Assembly: GCF_900156375.1 (NCBI RefSeq)
Contig: NZ_FTNK01000004.1
Coordinates: forward strand, 186,001-250,000
Source of the DNA: Paenibacillus macquariensis
GTDB taxonomy: Bacteria; Bacillota; Bacilli; Paenibacillales; Paenibacillaceae
Direction of reading: 5' to 3'
DNA: 64,000 nt
Below are positions 53,467 through 62,906 of the stretch, in pieces. Numbering within the stretch: position 1 is the stretch's first letter; each line of letters opens with the position of its first letter. The notes beneath the pieces were generated by a model, which made no database searches, was not told the DNA's origin, and was given only the letters and a program-made list of their open reading frames with translations. The position numbers and the translations under genes were made by a program.

Positions 53467-54372
53467 ATGAAAGCATTCTGGGAAAGAAACGCGTCTAAAC
53501 GAGCACAAAACAAAATCAGAAAACTAGCCGATGGTTTAAGCTTGGATTTTAAAGCATTGAATATTCTTTTTAATTCGATTTGGGATTATGATGATGAATT
53601 ATTTGGCTGGGTTGCTTCCAGTGGCGGTGACAAAAAAATTCCAGAAGCCGAATTCGAATATGGTAGAGCAAAAGGATTATTAAGGCAGAATGAGGAAATA
53701 TCCGCGCAAAAACTTTTCGAAAGGATCGAGGCCCTCATAAACGGACTGGATAAGGAACAAGTGAGTAACGCTTTTATAAAAGGGATCGCAACGCAGAATC
53801 CTGTCTATATCTCAGTCATGGGGAGCTATTCCTATTATTTATCCATCGATGACAATTCTGTCGATACTTATTTGGGCTATGAAGAAAAGAACAAACATTC
53901 GAACCCGAGCCAAGTAGTCATTAACTATAATGAAAGAGTTTTCGACAGGTTGTTCCGTTCAGGCATTATGTCTCATCAAAACCCGGTGTACGCTTATGTT
54001 GACTTACTAGACTTCTCCAATATGGATAGGATATCTATTTCTGAAACCGAAACCGCCATTCTAGCGAATACGCTGAAAGTGATTCAAAATGCACCTGCCG
54101 AAACGCAACCTTCGGAATTGGAAAAAGTAACAAAGTCGTTTTTAATGGGAACTAAGGCGTATAGACAAATTGTATTGCGCATTCTAGGCATCAGTGACAT
54201 TTTGAATCCAAGCGTTAACAAACGAATTCGTGAAACCTATGAATTGGATCAAGAGCTGCCAAGTCACTTTTATAAGAAAGAAATGGGTTATCCGTTGGCT
54301 TGGTGGGAAGGTAAATATGGCTTGGATGATGAAGCCGTAACATTCTGGTTTAGCGATCTTGATCTTAGATAG
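53467..54372 (+). CDS. Unrecognised protein, array family 1 (member c)
   Basis: 301 aa from ATG 53467 (weak ribosome binding site). Helical; KIPEAEFEYGRAKGLLRQNE and NAFIKGIATQNPVYISVMGS match the equivalent parts of 42369-43202 (DFDYANSKGLMFDP; AFLHSLSTKKVYLRSALSSW). Ends WWEGKYGLDDEAVTFWFSDL. It overlaps no neighbour. A shared fold with 42369 and 44211 is clear from the order of matching blocks; function is inferred only as immunity-array member. Confidence 0.65.
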   Translation: MKAFWERNASKRAQNKIRKLADGLSLDFKALNILFNSIWDYDDELFGWVASSGGDKKIPEAEFEYGRAKGLLRQNEEISAQKLFERIEALINGLDKEQVSNAFIKGIATQNPVYISVMGSYSYYLSIDDNSVDTYLGYEEKNKHSNPSQVVINYNERVFDRLFRSGIMSHQNPVYAYVDLLDFSNMDRISISETETAILANTLKVIQNAPAETQPSELEKVTKSFLMGTKAYRQIVLRILGISDILNPSVNKRIRETYELDQELPSHFYKKEMGYPLAWWEGKYGLDDEAVTFWFSDLDLR

Positions 54373-54415
54373 ACTGCCTCTCGGTGGTTGATATGTGATA
54401 ATAGGAGGTGGAAAA

Positions 54416-54994
54416 ATGACGCTCACTGGTTGGGTTATTAATACGCAGTCATTTATAGATGATGATTATGGGTATGTAAATATAGCGACAACATGGAAAG
54501 GTAAGGATATGCCATCCAAACCTAAACAAAATGAACCCATTGAAGTTATGTGGTCCAACGAAAGCTTATATGGTGTCATTGGTTCAAAAGTTGGAGATTT
54601 CATAGAAACGCATGGAGTAAACGCATCTCTACAAGAAGGAATATTCACGCATCGTTCCATTGCGGAGCAACTGGTCAAAACTTTTTCAGGTCTTAAAATA
54701 AATGAGATACGATGGAGAGAGAATCCGTTAGAACATACATTAAATAACGGTAAACCCCGTATGAAGAGAGCAAAATGGTTGCCAGAAAAAGAAGTTGACA
54801 TTGTTTATATGTATTCTGACACGTATGTTGATGTTTGTAACCCTCAACTTGTTCATACCGATTTCTTTACAGCAATAAGAGCGAATGAAGACTATGAACA
54901 CAACTGGTTGATGTGTACAAAGCAAACAAAGGAAAAACTTGAAGCTATGAAATTCAAAAACATTCGTATAGTTGAAAGTACAATTCATGGATAA
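54416..54994 (+). CDS. Unrecognised 192-aa protein
   Basis: AGGAGGTGG 6 bases before ATG 54416. Reads TLTGWVINTQSFIDDDYGYV, YGVIGSKVGDFIETHGVNAS and VDIVYMYSDTYVDVCNPQLV. A beta-rich N-terminal part and an alpha/beta C-terminal part. No family is assigned. Same direction and 44 bp after the family-1 gene, so likely one transcript. Confidence 0.62.
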   Translation: MTLTGWVINTQSFIDDDYGYVNIATTWKGKDMPSKPKQNEPIEVMWSNESLYGVIGSKVGDFIETHGVNASLQEGIFTHRSIAEQLVKTFSGLKINEIRWRENPLEHTLNNGKPRMKRAKWLPEKEVDIVYMYSDTYVDVCNPQLVHTDFFTAIRANEDYEHNWLMCTKQTKEKLEAMKFKNIRIVESTIHG

Positions 54995-55048
54995 TGTTCC
55001 ACGATCTGAAATACTAAATAAACATCCCGTATGAGGAGGAGCGCAGTA

Positions 55049-56371
55049 ATGACAGATTATAATCAGACTGTTGTCGATGCATTGCCGCCCAAAGGGAATA
55101 GCAGAGAGAAAGCTATTTCGGAGCTCGGAGTTAACGAGGCACCTGAGCTGTTGCATCTAGCTAGTACAGAGCGTGGGAAGAGTAAGCTGGCCGCCCAGAG
55201 GACACTGGCTAAGATTGATTATGAACCGGCAACAGCTTACTGGAAAAAGTTATTAAATTCGCCTCAAAGAAGCGAAAAGATATTAAACCAAACATGCTCA
55301 AATACAGTTTCGGATCTGGTTGCTGATCGATTGCTAGCTTTTTTGCAAAAGTTTCTGAAGAAGGAGCCTGGCAGTACGATCAGCTGGGATGAGCATGAAA
55401 CACTGATTGCCTTACTCGGGATGATGCCTGGAAAAGCGAGTGAGAAGATGTGCGAGGTTTATGAACTTGCAGCAGACCAAATCCAGAAAGTTTCATCATA
55501 TAAGCGCGACATAAAGTTAGCCTATAGAGATACTTCTACCTTTCATATAAGTGAAACGTTAAGAGATATGACCTTAGAGCAAGCCTTCCCTATGATTTTG
55601 GTAGGCTCTGTTTTGATGGATGGAGATATTAGGCTGCAAGCGCTGGCTTCTAAGCTATATGAACAATATGGAGGAGACTGGCTGTCTCCTGTTTTCGCTT
55701 CTTCACTTCTAACCAAACCTGCTGGCGATGTTTTCGAGGAGTTTTCAAAGTATTACAAAGATCCGGTGACGCGACGTTTTATTTTGAACGTGCTAGGTAC
55801 GGTGAAGTTTGACACTAGGCAAAAGAGGCATACGTTTATGTTTGGCTGGGGTTATATTCTTAGGAATGATACATATTTTTCACTTACCCCACTGTTGTTT
55901 GAGGATTTGGATATGCGCTGGATAGATCTTTTGGCGACTGATCCGGAGGAAAAAAAGCTAAGTGGACTTATTAAAACGAGCTTATATGTTGGACGAGTAA
56001 CTGGAGAATTTGATGATGTACTCGGTGATCTGCTTCCACTAAATAATGAAATTTGCTGCCAAAAGGTTCAATCTTATTTTCTGAAAAGAGCGATTCTCGA
56101 TGATGGAATTGGCGCGACATATGTTGGGATTTTGTATCGGATAGGTTATGAGGACGTTGAATCGATTCTTATGAAAAAATGGTCTCAAAAGGAAAATGGA
56201 ACAACTATTTGGAATGTGTCCAGTGATTTGCTGTCATTTACCCGTTGGCCAGCCCAGAAGAGAGTTGCACTTTTTGAGCAGATTGGACAATTGGTTCAAG
56301 AGAAGAAATTAGAAATAGGCAGTTGGAAGCCGGACACGGCCGAGGAGCTGAAGAACAAGCTACTCATTTAG
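55049..56371 (+). CDS. 440-aa HEAT-like repeat protein
   Basis: ATG 55049 with GAGGAGGAGC upstream; an earlier in-frame ATG at 55031 overlaps that site. Helical repeats throughout, e.g. KAISELGVNEAPELLHLAST, KSKLAAQRTLAKIDYEPATA, VGSVLMDGDIRLQALASKLY and DPVTRRFILNVLGTVKF. No catalytic motif. Such proteins act as scaffolds; relatives are often next to WGR-domain genes, and one lies at 61537 here. The function is not known. Confidence 0.62.
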   Translation: MTDYNQTVVDALPPKGNSREKAISELGVNEAPELLHLASTERGKSKLAAQRTLAKIDYEPATAYWKKLLNSPQRSEKILNQTCSNTVSDLVADRLLAFLQKFLKKEPGSTISWDEHETLIALLGMMPGKASEKMCEVYELAADQIQKVSSYKRDIKLAYRDTSTFHISETLRDMTLEQAFPMILVGSVLMDGDIRLQALASKLYEQYGGDWLSPVFASSLLTKPAGDVFEEFSKYYKDPVTRRFILNVLGTVKFDTRQKRHTFMFGWGYILRNDTYFSLTPLLFEDLDMRWIDLLATDPEEKKLSGLIKTSLYVGRVTGEFDDVLGDLLPLNNEICCQKVQSYFLKRAILDDGIGATYVGILYRIGYEDVESILMKKWSQKENGTTIWNVSSDLLSFTRWPAQKRVALFEQIGQLVQEKKLEIGSWKPDTAEELKNKLLI

Positions 56372-56416
56372 CAGAAAAGTTATCATTGCCGTAAGTACAC
56401 AAGAGTAGAGGTGAGT

Positions 56417-57520
56417 ATGATGAAAATGAAAATGTCGAATCAGTGCGAAAAATGCGGAGAATCTATTGGTTTTAAAGGAATCTGTTATCGCTGTCGAATT
56501 AAGAACCAGCGAGAAGCCTACCAAGCTATGAATAGCGAAGAAGTAGAGAAAATGATCGAATCGATCATCTCGAATATTGAAACGATCGGGGAGTGGGATC
56601 AAGTCTATCAAGACTTCAACGGCTTGCTTGGCTATCACGACATCAACACTGCACGAATTGCACAAGCAGCGTTCGACAAGGGGATCTTCTTTCCCGCTAA
56701 GCTCTATCGGGACGCTTCACCCGAGGTACGGGATCAGCTGCTCGCCCGACTTTTTGACCCTGCTTGTGAAGTAGCAGGTCATTTGCTGCTCTGCCTCGCC
56801 CTGCAAGACGATGAAGTCATTAAGGAGGCATTCCTGAGGCTGGAGAAAAACCCACTACCTTGGCGCAACAAGCTGTATGTGAACCCGTCTGTATATGCCC
56901 ATCATGGCGGTTGGCATTTCGACGAGCAGGGGAATTGCAACTCATTGTACTTCAATCGATGCTACACAATGCTACCAGGAGATGGCGTCGATCAGGCAGC
57001 AAAGGCTGGTCAATTATTGGAGCAGCACTGTTCGCATTGCGGTTGCCAGTTGATCGATGTCCTGCGTCTGGACGGTCTTGATGAGCGATTTTCTTTTCTG
57101 GCAGTTGACGGCGTGCTCGCCATTCCCATCTGTCCGAATTGCATCATATACACGGAAGAGACGTTCGTGCGCTATGGCGAAAATGGCCGTAGTGTGATCA
57201 TTCCTTATGAGTCGTCCTTCGAAACGAAAAATTATTGTTCTGAGGCGGATCTTCTGGAGATGAGCAGGAATCAGCTCACTCTTAGTGACGAGCCTGTACC
57301 GAAGTATTACGCTAGTGGTGGTGATGAGGTCATCACGATCGGTGGCTGGCCAGATTGGGTGCAGGACGCGCAATTCGCGACATGCCCAGACTGCAGTCAA
57401 ACCATGAAATTTCTAGCAGCACTTCCATGGAACGTATTGCTGGATGGCTCTGAAGGTACGTTGTATATCGAGATTTGTACGGATTGCCGCACACTATGCC
57501 TGTTCCATCAACAGACATAA
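56417..57520 (+). CDS. Zinc-ribbon protein with DUF1963-like tail, copy 1
   Basis: 367 aa from ATG 56417 (GAGGTG just upstream). N-terminal ribbon QCEKCGESIGFKGICYRCRI, a helical middle, a second metal site CSHCGCQLIDVLRLDGLDER with CPNC, and a tail GGDEVITIGGWPDWVQDAQF then ATCPDCSQTMKFLAALPWNV and CTDCR. The G-G-x-P-x-W-Q then C-P-x-C-x-x-x-M-x-F-L block recalls the DUF1963/PDCD2 group. A very similar gene lies at 62907-63995. High GC. Confidence 0.72.
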   Translation: MMKMKMSNQCEKCGESIGFKGICYRCRIKNQREAYQAMNSEEVEKMIESIISNIETIGEWDQVYQDFNGLLGYHDINTARIAQAAFDKGIFFPAKLYRDASPEVRDQLLARLFDPACEVAGHLLLCLALQDDEVIKEAFLRLEKNPLPWRNKLYVNPSVYAHHGGWHFDEQGNCNSLYFNRCYTMLPGDGVDQAAKAGQLLEQHCSHCGCQLIDVLRLDGLDERFSFLAVDGVLAIPICPNCIIYTEETFVRYGENGRSVIIPYESSFETKNYCSEADLLEMSRNQLTLSDEPVPKYYASGGDEVITIGGWPDWVQDAQFATCPDCSQTMKFLAALPWNVLLDGSEGTLYIEICTDCRTLCLFHQQT

Positions 57521-57592
57521 GGAGATTTTGGGATGATCTTTTTGAGAATTCGATAGGGCAAAATGCTAGACGATAACATCGCCGAGGTGAGC

Positions 57593-58132
57593 ATGATGAA
57601 GCAAGCAGATCAGCAAGATTGGGAATTTCTATTGCACGGAAGTGTTGAGGATGTTGACGCATTTATGCAAAGGCATCCAGGTATGTTCAGTGGAAATGAC
57701 CGGTTGGACTTCTTGCAGGCAGCAAGGGAAGAGGAAGTGTCTTCGGTACGTGCTAATCTATTCTCCTGGGTGTACGGGGTGACTGTGGATTGGCGAGAAG
57801 AAGATAGTGAAATCGTCCGATTATTTGGTGAATGTTTACCTGGAGAAGTGATCGTGGAAGAGATTGATGAAGGACTGGCCCTGTCATATGCAGGTGAGAA
57901 CTATTCGATTCCACTGATGTTTTCACCTAACGATCGTTACATTACGATTCGAGGTATTGCGGATATCATTCAAAACCAGTTTGAGATTCGATTGTTTCGA
58001 GATTCCTATTTCTCGGATACTCATGTATTTGTGCTCTTGTCGTGTGTTCAATGGCAGGAACTTGAGAGCAGCCATACTGTTGAGGTAGAGAAGATCTTTC
58101 AAAAGATTACACCGGATCTCAATTTTCCTTGA
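57593..58132 (+). CDS. Unrecognised 179-aa protein
   Basis: ATG 57593 with GAGGTGAGC upstream. Reads MKQADQQDWEFLLHGSVEDV, EEEVSSVRANLFSWVYGVTV, PLMFSPNDRYITIRGIADII and HVFVLLSCVQWQELESSHTV. Alpha/beta pattern, acidic. No family is assigned. Between the zinc-ribbon gene and the DUF1963 gene in one direction. Confidence 0.62.
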   Translation: MMKQADQQDWEFLLHGSVEDVDAFMQRHPGMFSGNDRLDFLQAAREEEVSSVRANLFSWVYGVTVDWREEDSEIVRLFGECLPGEVIVEEIDEGLALSYAGENYSIPLMFSPNDRYITIRGIADIIQNQFEIRLFRDSYFSDTHVFVLLSCVQWQELESSHTVEVEKIFQKITPDLNFP

Positions 58133-58159
58133 AAGAAAAAACACAAGGAGTGTACCAAT

Positions 58160-59104
58160 ATGAGAGAAAGATGGAGAAAGCAAGCTATTATAGAATTACT
58201 TAGTAAATATCATGGCGAGGAAGATGAGCAAGTAGCGGCGTTGCTGCATCAGCATGCAGAAGTGGCGATGAAGCTGGAGTTGGCCGGTGAAGAAGATTAC
58301 AGTCAGACAGGCAACAGCCGGGTAGCAGGTCGTCCGGATCTCCCGCCGTCTATCGCTTGGCCTTGTACGGAGGATGGAGAATGGTATACGTTCCTGGCTC
58401 AAATCAATCTGGGAGAGTTGCCCTTTACATCTGTAGATGATTTGCCTAGCACAGGCATTCTGTATTTTTTTCTAGGAGCAGACGAGCCAGCCTACAATGT
58501 GGATCATCGCGTCATATACTATGAGGGTGACCTGCAACAGTTGACATTGGCCGATCCTCCAGTAGATAAGGAAGAGGTATATGGGGATGAGCGGGAGTTT
58601 GTTGCTCATCGGGCCACGTTTGCCCCGCATCTGTCCCTTGCAGATTTGGGGGAAGAGACAGAGGAGTTAATGGGTAAATATGAGGAGCTGTATTCGGAGG
58701 TATGTGATCAGAGCGATGCGCTTTGGGGAGGTTTGCAGTCCTGGTCTGGCAATACATCTCTGCATGCCTATCTATGCAGGAATGGGATGGATGCTTTGCT
58801 CCATAATACCCATAGAACCGAGGAGGAACTGCGCGAGAAGGCAAGAGAAGCGTTGGCTGGCGGACAGAATGAATTTGCCGAACATATTGAAAACGTGCGA
58901 ATTCCACTCTTGCAAGTGTTTAAGGCACGAGAATCGGAGCATCGTGAAGCGGCTCGGAACTGGCGATTGTTGTTCTCACTCTCCTCACTTGATGCTGTGG
59001 GTATGTGTTGGTGGGATGCTGGCTTTCTTGAATTTCTAATCGACCGCAACGATTTGCGCTTGAGAAGGTTTGACAATACCTATGTGAATTTGGCAACTAG
59101 TTGA
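58160..59104 (+). CDS. DUF1963 (YwqG) family protein
   Basis: 314 aa; AAGGAG upstream of the ATG. Typical blocks: NSRVAGRPDLPPSIAWPCTE, FLAQINLGELPF, GILYFFLGADEPAYNVDHRV, and near the end WRLLFSLSSLDAVGMCWWDA then FLEFLIDRNDLR. YwqG-type proteins are common in immunity-like arrays of Bacilli; no enzymatic activity is known. A relic of a second one is at 39952. Confidence 0.87.
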   Translation: MRERWRKQAIIELLSKYHGEEDEQVAALLHQHAEVAMKLELAGEEDYSQTGNSRVAGRPDLPPSIAWPCTEDGEWYTFLAQINLGELPFTSVDDLPSTGILYFFLGADEPAYNVDHRVIYYEGDLQQLTLADPPVDKEEVYGDEREFVAHRATFAPHLSLADLGEETEELMGKYEELYSEVCDQSDALWGGLQSWSGNTSLHAYLCRNGMDALLHNTHRTEEELREKAREALAGGQNEFAEHIENVRIPLLQVFKARESEHREAARNWRLLFSLSSLDAVGMCWWDAGFLEFLIDRNDLRLRRFDNTYVNLATS

Positions 59105-59198
59105 TTAAAGAAAAAAGATTAAAACAATCGAACACAGAAAAGCGGAAACGAAATGAAATTGGATGCCAATTTTAACTAGCTTGAATGGAGGTGTAGGG

Positions 59199-60194
59199 GT
59201 GAAAGATAAAGACCTTGATTTTAAGCAATTATGGAATGAGAGGAAAGAAGATTTTAAAGGACCGATTTTTGCAGAAGAAGAGAAGTTGCAATATGAGAAG
59301 AATCTTCAGTATAAATTACCACAATCCTATATATCGCTGTTACAGAACACACAAAATGGAGGTCTTTTGAAAAGGAACTGTTTTCCTATTTATGATGAGC
59401 ATCAAAATGTTAAACATCTTTTCATTTGCTCCTATATCAGTTCCATTTGTGAATTGGAAAGTGAAAAAGAACGAAAAGCTTATCCTGGACTTGTCAATTT
59501 ACCGGATATCGGAATTTATTTTGGTGAAAATCTAGATGCAGCACGTACAGAACGATTTGTATTTGATTACTCACAATGTACTGCAAAAGATGAGCCACGG
59601 GTCACTTTTGTAAAACACATCTATCCAGTCGGGTATGAAAAAATAGTGTTAGCTAATAGTTTCAAGGAATTTTTGGATAAGTTAATCCGAACACCAACAT
59701 CTAATCCTTTTGATTATGATGAAATCAAAAAACAAATAAAATCCGCTACTCGAACAACCTTTACTAGTATGGTTAAGCTTTATGAACAAGAAGAAATTAT
59801 TGCTTTTGGGCTGTATTTGGATTCTAACGCAACTATGGTATGTCCTGCAATGAACACAAAAGATTTTTTGAAACAGGTTGTTGAGAAAGATCCCAAGGAA
59901 CATGAATTTTACAAGTATGAAACAACAGAATGGAAATATGAAGGAGAACATCCAGAGCAGTTTAATGTTGTGTGCGAGACGATGGTGAAGCATGTAACTC
60001 TTCTTAGCAGCATCAGTAAAGTTAGTCAGTTTAGAAACAAGATGGTTGAGATTTGCATTCAAGTGTTGGAAGAGCTAAATACTGAACTTTTCTTTTCACA
60101 AATTTGCGAACGAGATATTCTCCTTATGATAAATATATCAAATGGAGAGCTGTCTGGACAAAAAAAGAAACAGATTATTAGTCGACTACGATAA
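59199..60194 (+). CDS. SUKH domain fused to DUF4303-like domain
   Basis: 331 aa from GTG 59199 with GGAGGTG 8 bases upstream; the frame is open 12 codons earlier. Residues 1-155: SUKH (EKNLQYKLPQSYISLLQNTQ NGG in two parts, LPDIGIYFGENLDAARTERF, VLANSFKEFLDKLIR). Residues 165-330: DUF4303-like (IIAFGLYLDSNATMVCPAMN, SKVSQFRNKMVEICIQVLEE). Both halves are immunity-associated families; this fusion would join two in one protein. Confidence 0.78.
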   Translation: MKDKDLDFKQLWNERKEDFKGPIFAEEEKLQYEKNLQYKLPQSYISLLQNTQNGGLLKRNCFPIYDEHQNVKHLFICSYISSICELESEKERKAYPGLVNLPDIGIYFGENLDAARTERFVFDYSQCTAKDEPRVTFVKHIYPVGYEKIVLANSFKEFLDKLIRTPTSNPFDYDEIKKQIKSATRTTFTSMVKLYEQEEIIAFGLYLDSNATMVCPAMNTKDFLKQVVEKDPKEHEFYKYETTEWKYEGEHPEQFNVVCETMVKHVTLLSSISKVSQFRNKMVEICIQVLEELNTELFFSQICERDILLMINISNGELSGQKKKQIISRLR

Positions 60195-60243
60195 GGCTAT
60201 CGGCTTGCTATTATTCGTGTAGGATTAGGGGAATGGAGGAGTT

Positions 60244-60732
60244 ATGAAAGATACCAATAAATCAGTGTTTCAAATTCGCAGCATACAAGAAATTTTGGAG
60301 CCCTTTGCCAATGTGCACGTACCGCTGGATATTATCCGACTTGTGGATGTGTTGCAAATGCTGGCAGGTCAAGAGATTGCGGCTGAAATGGTGTTTGAGG
60401 ATGATAAAGGTGACAATCTGTATTGTGAAGATGAGCATTTGAAAAACAACTATGTACAGATTGCAGCTAACGGCCAAGGTGATGCGTGGCTGATGAACAG
60501 AATGGATGGGAATCTTTCTTTTTTTGACCATAACCTGACTCAGCCGAAAGTGACAGCGTTATTCATCGATTTTTGGCAGTTTTTACAGTTAGCTGACTTG
60601 ATTCATCAATACGAAGAGTGGATCGATCAGATAAAAGATTTTGAAGAAAGCGACTTGTCCGAACAGTTGAGATCATGTCTCAGGATGTTGCATCCGGATT
60701 TGCCTGAGAATTATCCTTTTGCTTTTGTTTGA
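60244..60732 (+). CDS. SUKH-like protein
   Basis: 162 aa; GGAGGAG precedes the ATG. Reads FANVHVPLDIIRLVDVLQML, then NYVQIAANGQGDAWLMNRMD and GNLSFFDHNL, which fits the SUKH strand pair G-x-G-D-x-x-x-x-N. Ends in FAFV. Shares strand and spacing with its neighbours. Likely immunity. Confidence 0.68.
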   Translation: MKDTNKSVFQIRSIQEILEPFANVHVPLDIIRLVDVLQMLAGQEIAAEMVFEDDKGDNLYCEDEHLKNNYVQIAANGQGDAWLMNRMDGNLSFFDHNLTQPKVTALFIDFWQFLQLADLIHQYEEWIDQIKDFEESDLSEQLRSCLRMLHPDLPENYPFAFV

Positions 60733-60815
60733 AAACGATCAGTGTTTGGGAGCAAGGTTTATGAATATAGATCGTGAACGCCGATATTGGGCGCTTACAA
60801 GGAGAAGTGGGGCCA

Positions 60816-61478
60816 ATGACCGATTTTGCAGCGATCCGGAACTTGTTTCACATCACGGAATCTTGTGGTTTCGACGTGAAGGAATTACAACCTTGGATCA
60901 GTCGATATGGACGTATACCCGAAGTCTTAAAGGATTATTATGTGGAATTGGGCGCACATCCGCAATTGAATGGTTCCCAGGATTTTTTGATTAAGCCGAA
61001 AGATTTACATCAATATAAGAATGACGATTACTTGATCTTCTATTTAGAAAATCAAGGTGCTTGTGTTTGGGGCATACGCTGGGATGATGTGGCAGCGTCC
61101 AATCCCCCTGTTTATGAAAACTACGGGAACGAGGAGTGGTATCAGACAAGCGAGTCTCTTACAGAGTTCTTACATGCCATGGCCTATTTTCAAGCAGTGA
61201 TTTCGATGGAGTTCAGCAATGAGGAATACTGGAAAATCGATGAACACGTTGTGGAAAGGATTAAGCTGTTGTTACCATCCAAACAAGCGGATTCGGGCTT
61301 GTATACGGGCGTGCAGTTTTTCGGTCAAGCGGGTGAGGTGATCGCGGTCATGAACAACCATGACGGATATTTACTGATGTTCTCAGCGGAAGATGAACAG
61401 CGATTTGACGAGTTGCATGCTACCTTGCAGCGGTTAGTGGATGGTGAAGGAATAGGGAATCAGAATGAATTTGACTGA
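60816..61478 (+). CDS. SUKH family protein
   Basis: 220 aa from ATG 60816 with AAGGAG 12 bases upstream; the frame opens earlier inside the preceding region. SUKH blocks: RYGRIPEVLKDYYVELGAHP, YKNDDYLIFYLENQGACVWG and DVAASNPPVYENYGNEEWYQ, TSESLTEFLHAMAYFQAV. The remainder is an alpha/beta tail of unknown kind. Typical immunity-array member. Confidence 0.76.
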   Translation: MTDFAAIRNLFHITESCGFDVKELQPWISRYGRIPEVLKDYYVELGAHPQLNGSQDFLIKPKDLHQYKNDDYLIFYLENQGACVWGIRWDDVAASNPPVYENYGNEEWYQTSESLTEFLHAMAYFQAVISMEFSNEEYWKIDEHVVERIKLLLPSKQADSGLYTGVQFFGQAGEVIAVMNNHDGYLLMFSAEDEQRFDELHATLQRLVDGEGIGNQNEFD

Positions 61479-61536
61479 ATGTAGAGATCCAAATTTATCA
61501 TAATCTATCAAAACATATTGTTTAGGGGGAGTTTAA

Positions 61537-62886
61537 ATGAAACAAGCATTCACCTTTCATGACGATAAATCCAGTAAATTTTGGTGGATTGATTATAGTG
61601 ACTGTGACTTTGTTGTGAATTATGGAAAGACAGGCGCTGCCGGAAAATATGAAATCAAACAATTTGACTCTGAAGAAGAATGTACCAAACAAGCTGAAAA
61701 ACTAATGAAGCAAAAATTAAAGAAAGGTTATCAGGCTGATAGTCATTTTGATTTTATCAACCATTTATACTTTGATGATGAGGAAATAGGGCTTCATATC
61801 CTGACATCCCACCCTAATTTTGTTAAACATTTTACAGACGATTTTTATTATGACTGCGGCGAAGAAGAAGCACCTTTCGGTAGTGATGAAGGCTCGGATA
61901 CATTAGCGGAATTAACGGAAAATCTGCGAAATAAAGGTCAATTGAATTTTGCTGAGTTTCCTAAATTTATTATTGAAAAGGTATGGGAAATGAAATATAT
62001 TCCCGTAAACAGCTTGTTGGAAGATGAAGTGAAAAGATTAGTAGAGACTGACGAGATGAACATGCTCCAAAGTGATATGGTCACTTATGCTGTCGCTTTT
62101 GGTCAGATAAAAATAACTGGGGTTATTGATCCGGGGCTAAAGCAGAGTGCTATTGATTCCTTGAAAAGAATACAGCAAACGGCAAAAATTTTGAACTGGG
62201 GAACGGATTCAGAAATAGGCAATAAAATGATTGAAGATTTAAGTTCATTTGGACAACAATTTTATACTAGAGTTGGAGGTTTTATAATTATGGGAAATAA
62301 AAGTGTGTATCATAATATCGTTTCAAACGCTGAACTAATAGGTATTCTTTTACAATACTATGATTTTGAAATTGTTGAAGCTCATTCAAATACAAGTGAT
62401 TATTTTTTTGTAGTCGATGACAAAGCAACGATCATAGCACAAAATGCTTCTGGTGGTGTGTTCGCTTTGTGCGGTGATGGTGATGAAGAAGATTTACCAG
62501 TTATCTTTATTAGTTCCGAAGGACAGGCAGGGAAAGTTGGGAGAAACATCGAGGAATTTCTTGGTATCATGATTTCTTGTCCTTATTGGGTAGACTTATT
62601 GAATTTTTCAGGAAATGGACAATTATCTGAGATGCTAAAAGCTCAACCATTTTTAGAAGATGACATTTTAGAGGATTTCCCTGAAATGGAGTCTGTAAAA
62701 AATAAAGTTTTTTCAATGTTATCCATGCTAGGAATTTCAAACCCAGTGGAATCATTATATGAATCAATGAATTCCAAGCCATATGTACATGTTTCGTATC
62801 CCGAAGGTGAGAAATTTGATTCATTATTTAATACGTTTGTCGTATCTGATAATCCTTTATGGAAAAACAAAAAACTACATATATAA
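61537..62886 (+). CDS. WGR-domain protein with unknown C-terminal domain
   Basis: 449 aa; GGGGGAG lies upstream. Residues 10-70 form a WGR domain: KFWWIDYSDCDFVVNYGKTG then AGKYEIKQFDSEEECTKQAE, with the family's W-G-R-like strand (here YGKTG). The C-terminal third has ASGGVFALCGDGDEEDLPVI and SSEGQAGKVGRNIEEFLGIM, a SUKH-like ending. WGR domains bind nucleic acids or proteins. With the HEAT-like gene at 55049 it may form a pair; unproven. Confidence 0.75.
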   Translation: MKQAFTFHDDKSSKFWWIDYSDCDFVVNYGKTGAAGKYEIKQFDSEEECTKQAEKLMKQKLKKGYQADSHFDFINHLYFDDEEIGLHILTSHPNFVKHFTDDFYYDCGEEEAPFGSDEGSDTLAELTENLRNKGQLNFAEFPKFIIEKVWEMKYIPVNSLLEDEVKRLVETDEMNMLQSDMVTYAVAFGQIKITGVIDPGLKQSAIDSLKRIQQTAKILNWGTDSEIGNKMIEDLSSFGQQFYTRVGGFIIMGNKSVYHNIVSNAELIGILLQYYDFEIVEAHSNTSDYFFVVDDKATIIAQNASGGVFALCGDGDEEDLPVIFISSEGQAGKVGRNIEEFLGIMISCPYWVDLLNFSGNGQLSEMLKAQPFLEDDILEDFPEMESVKNKVFSMLSMLGISNPVESLYESMNSKPYVHVSYPEGEKFDSLFNTFVVSDNPLWKNKKLHI

Positions 62887-62906
62887 CATAGGTCGGAGGA
62901 TTGAGA

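Noticed and set aside
58512..58907. Minus-strand 131-codon frame
   Set aside because: Lies opposite the DUF1963 gene; no start signal or family features.
60719..60994. Plus-strand 91-codon frame between two SUKH-type genes
   Set aside because: Overlaps both neighbours in another frame and has no family resemblance; the supported start at 60816 explains the region.
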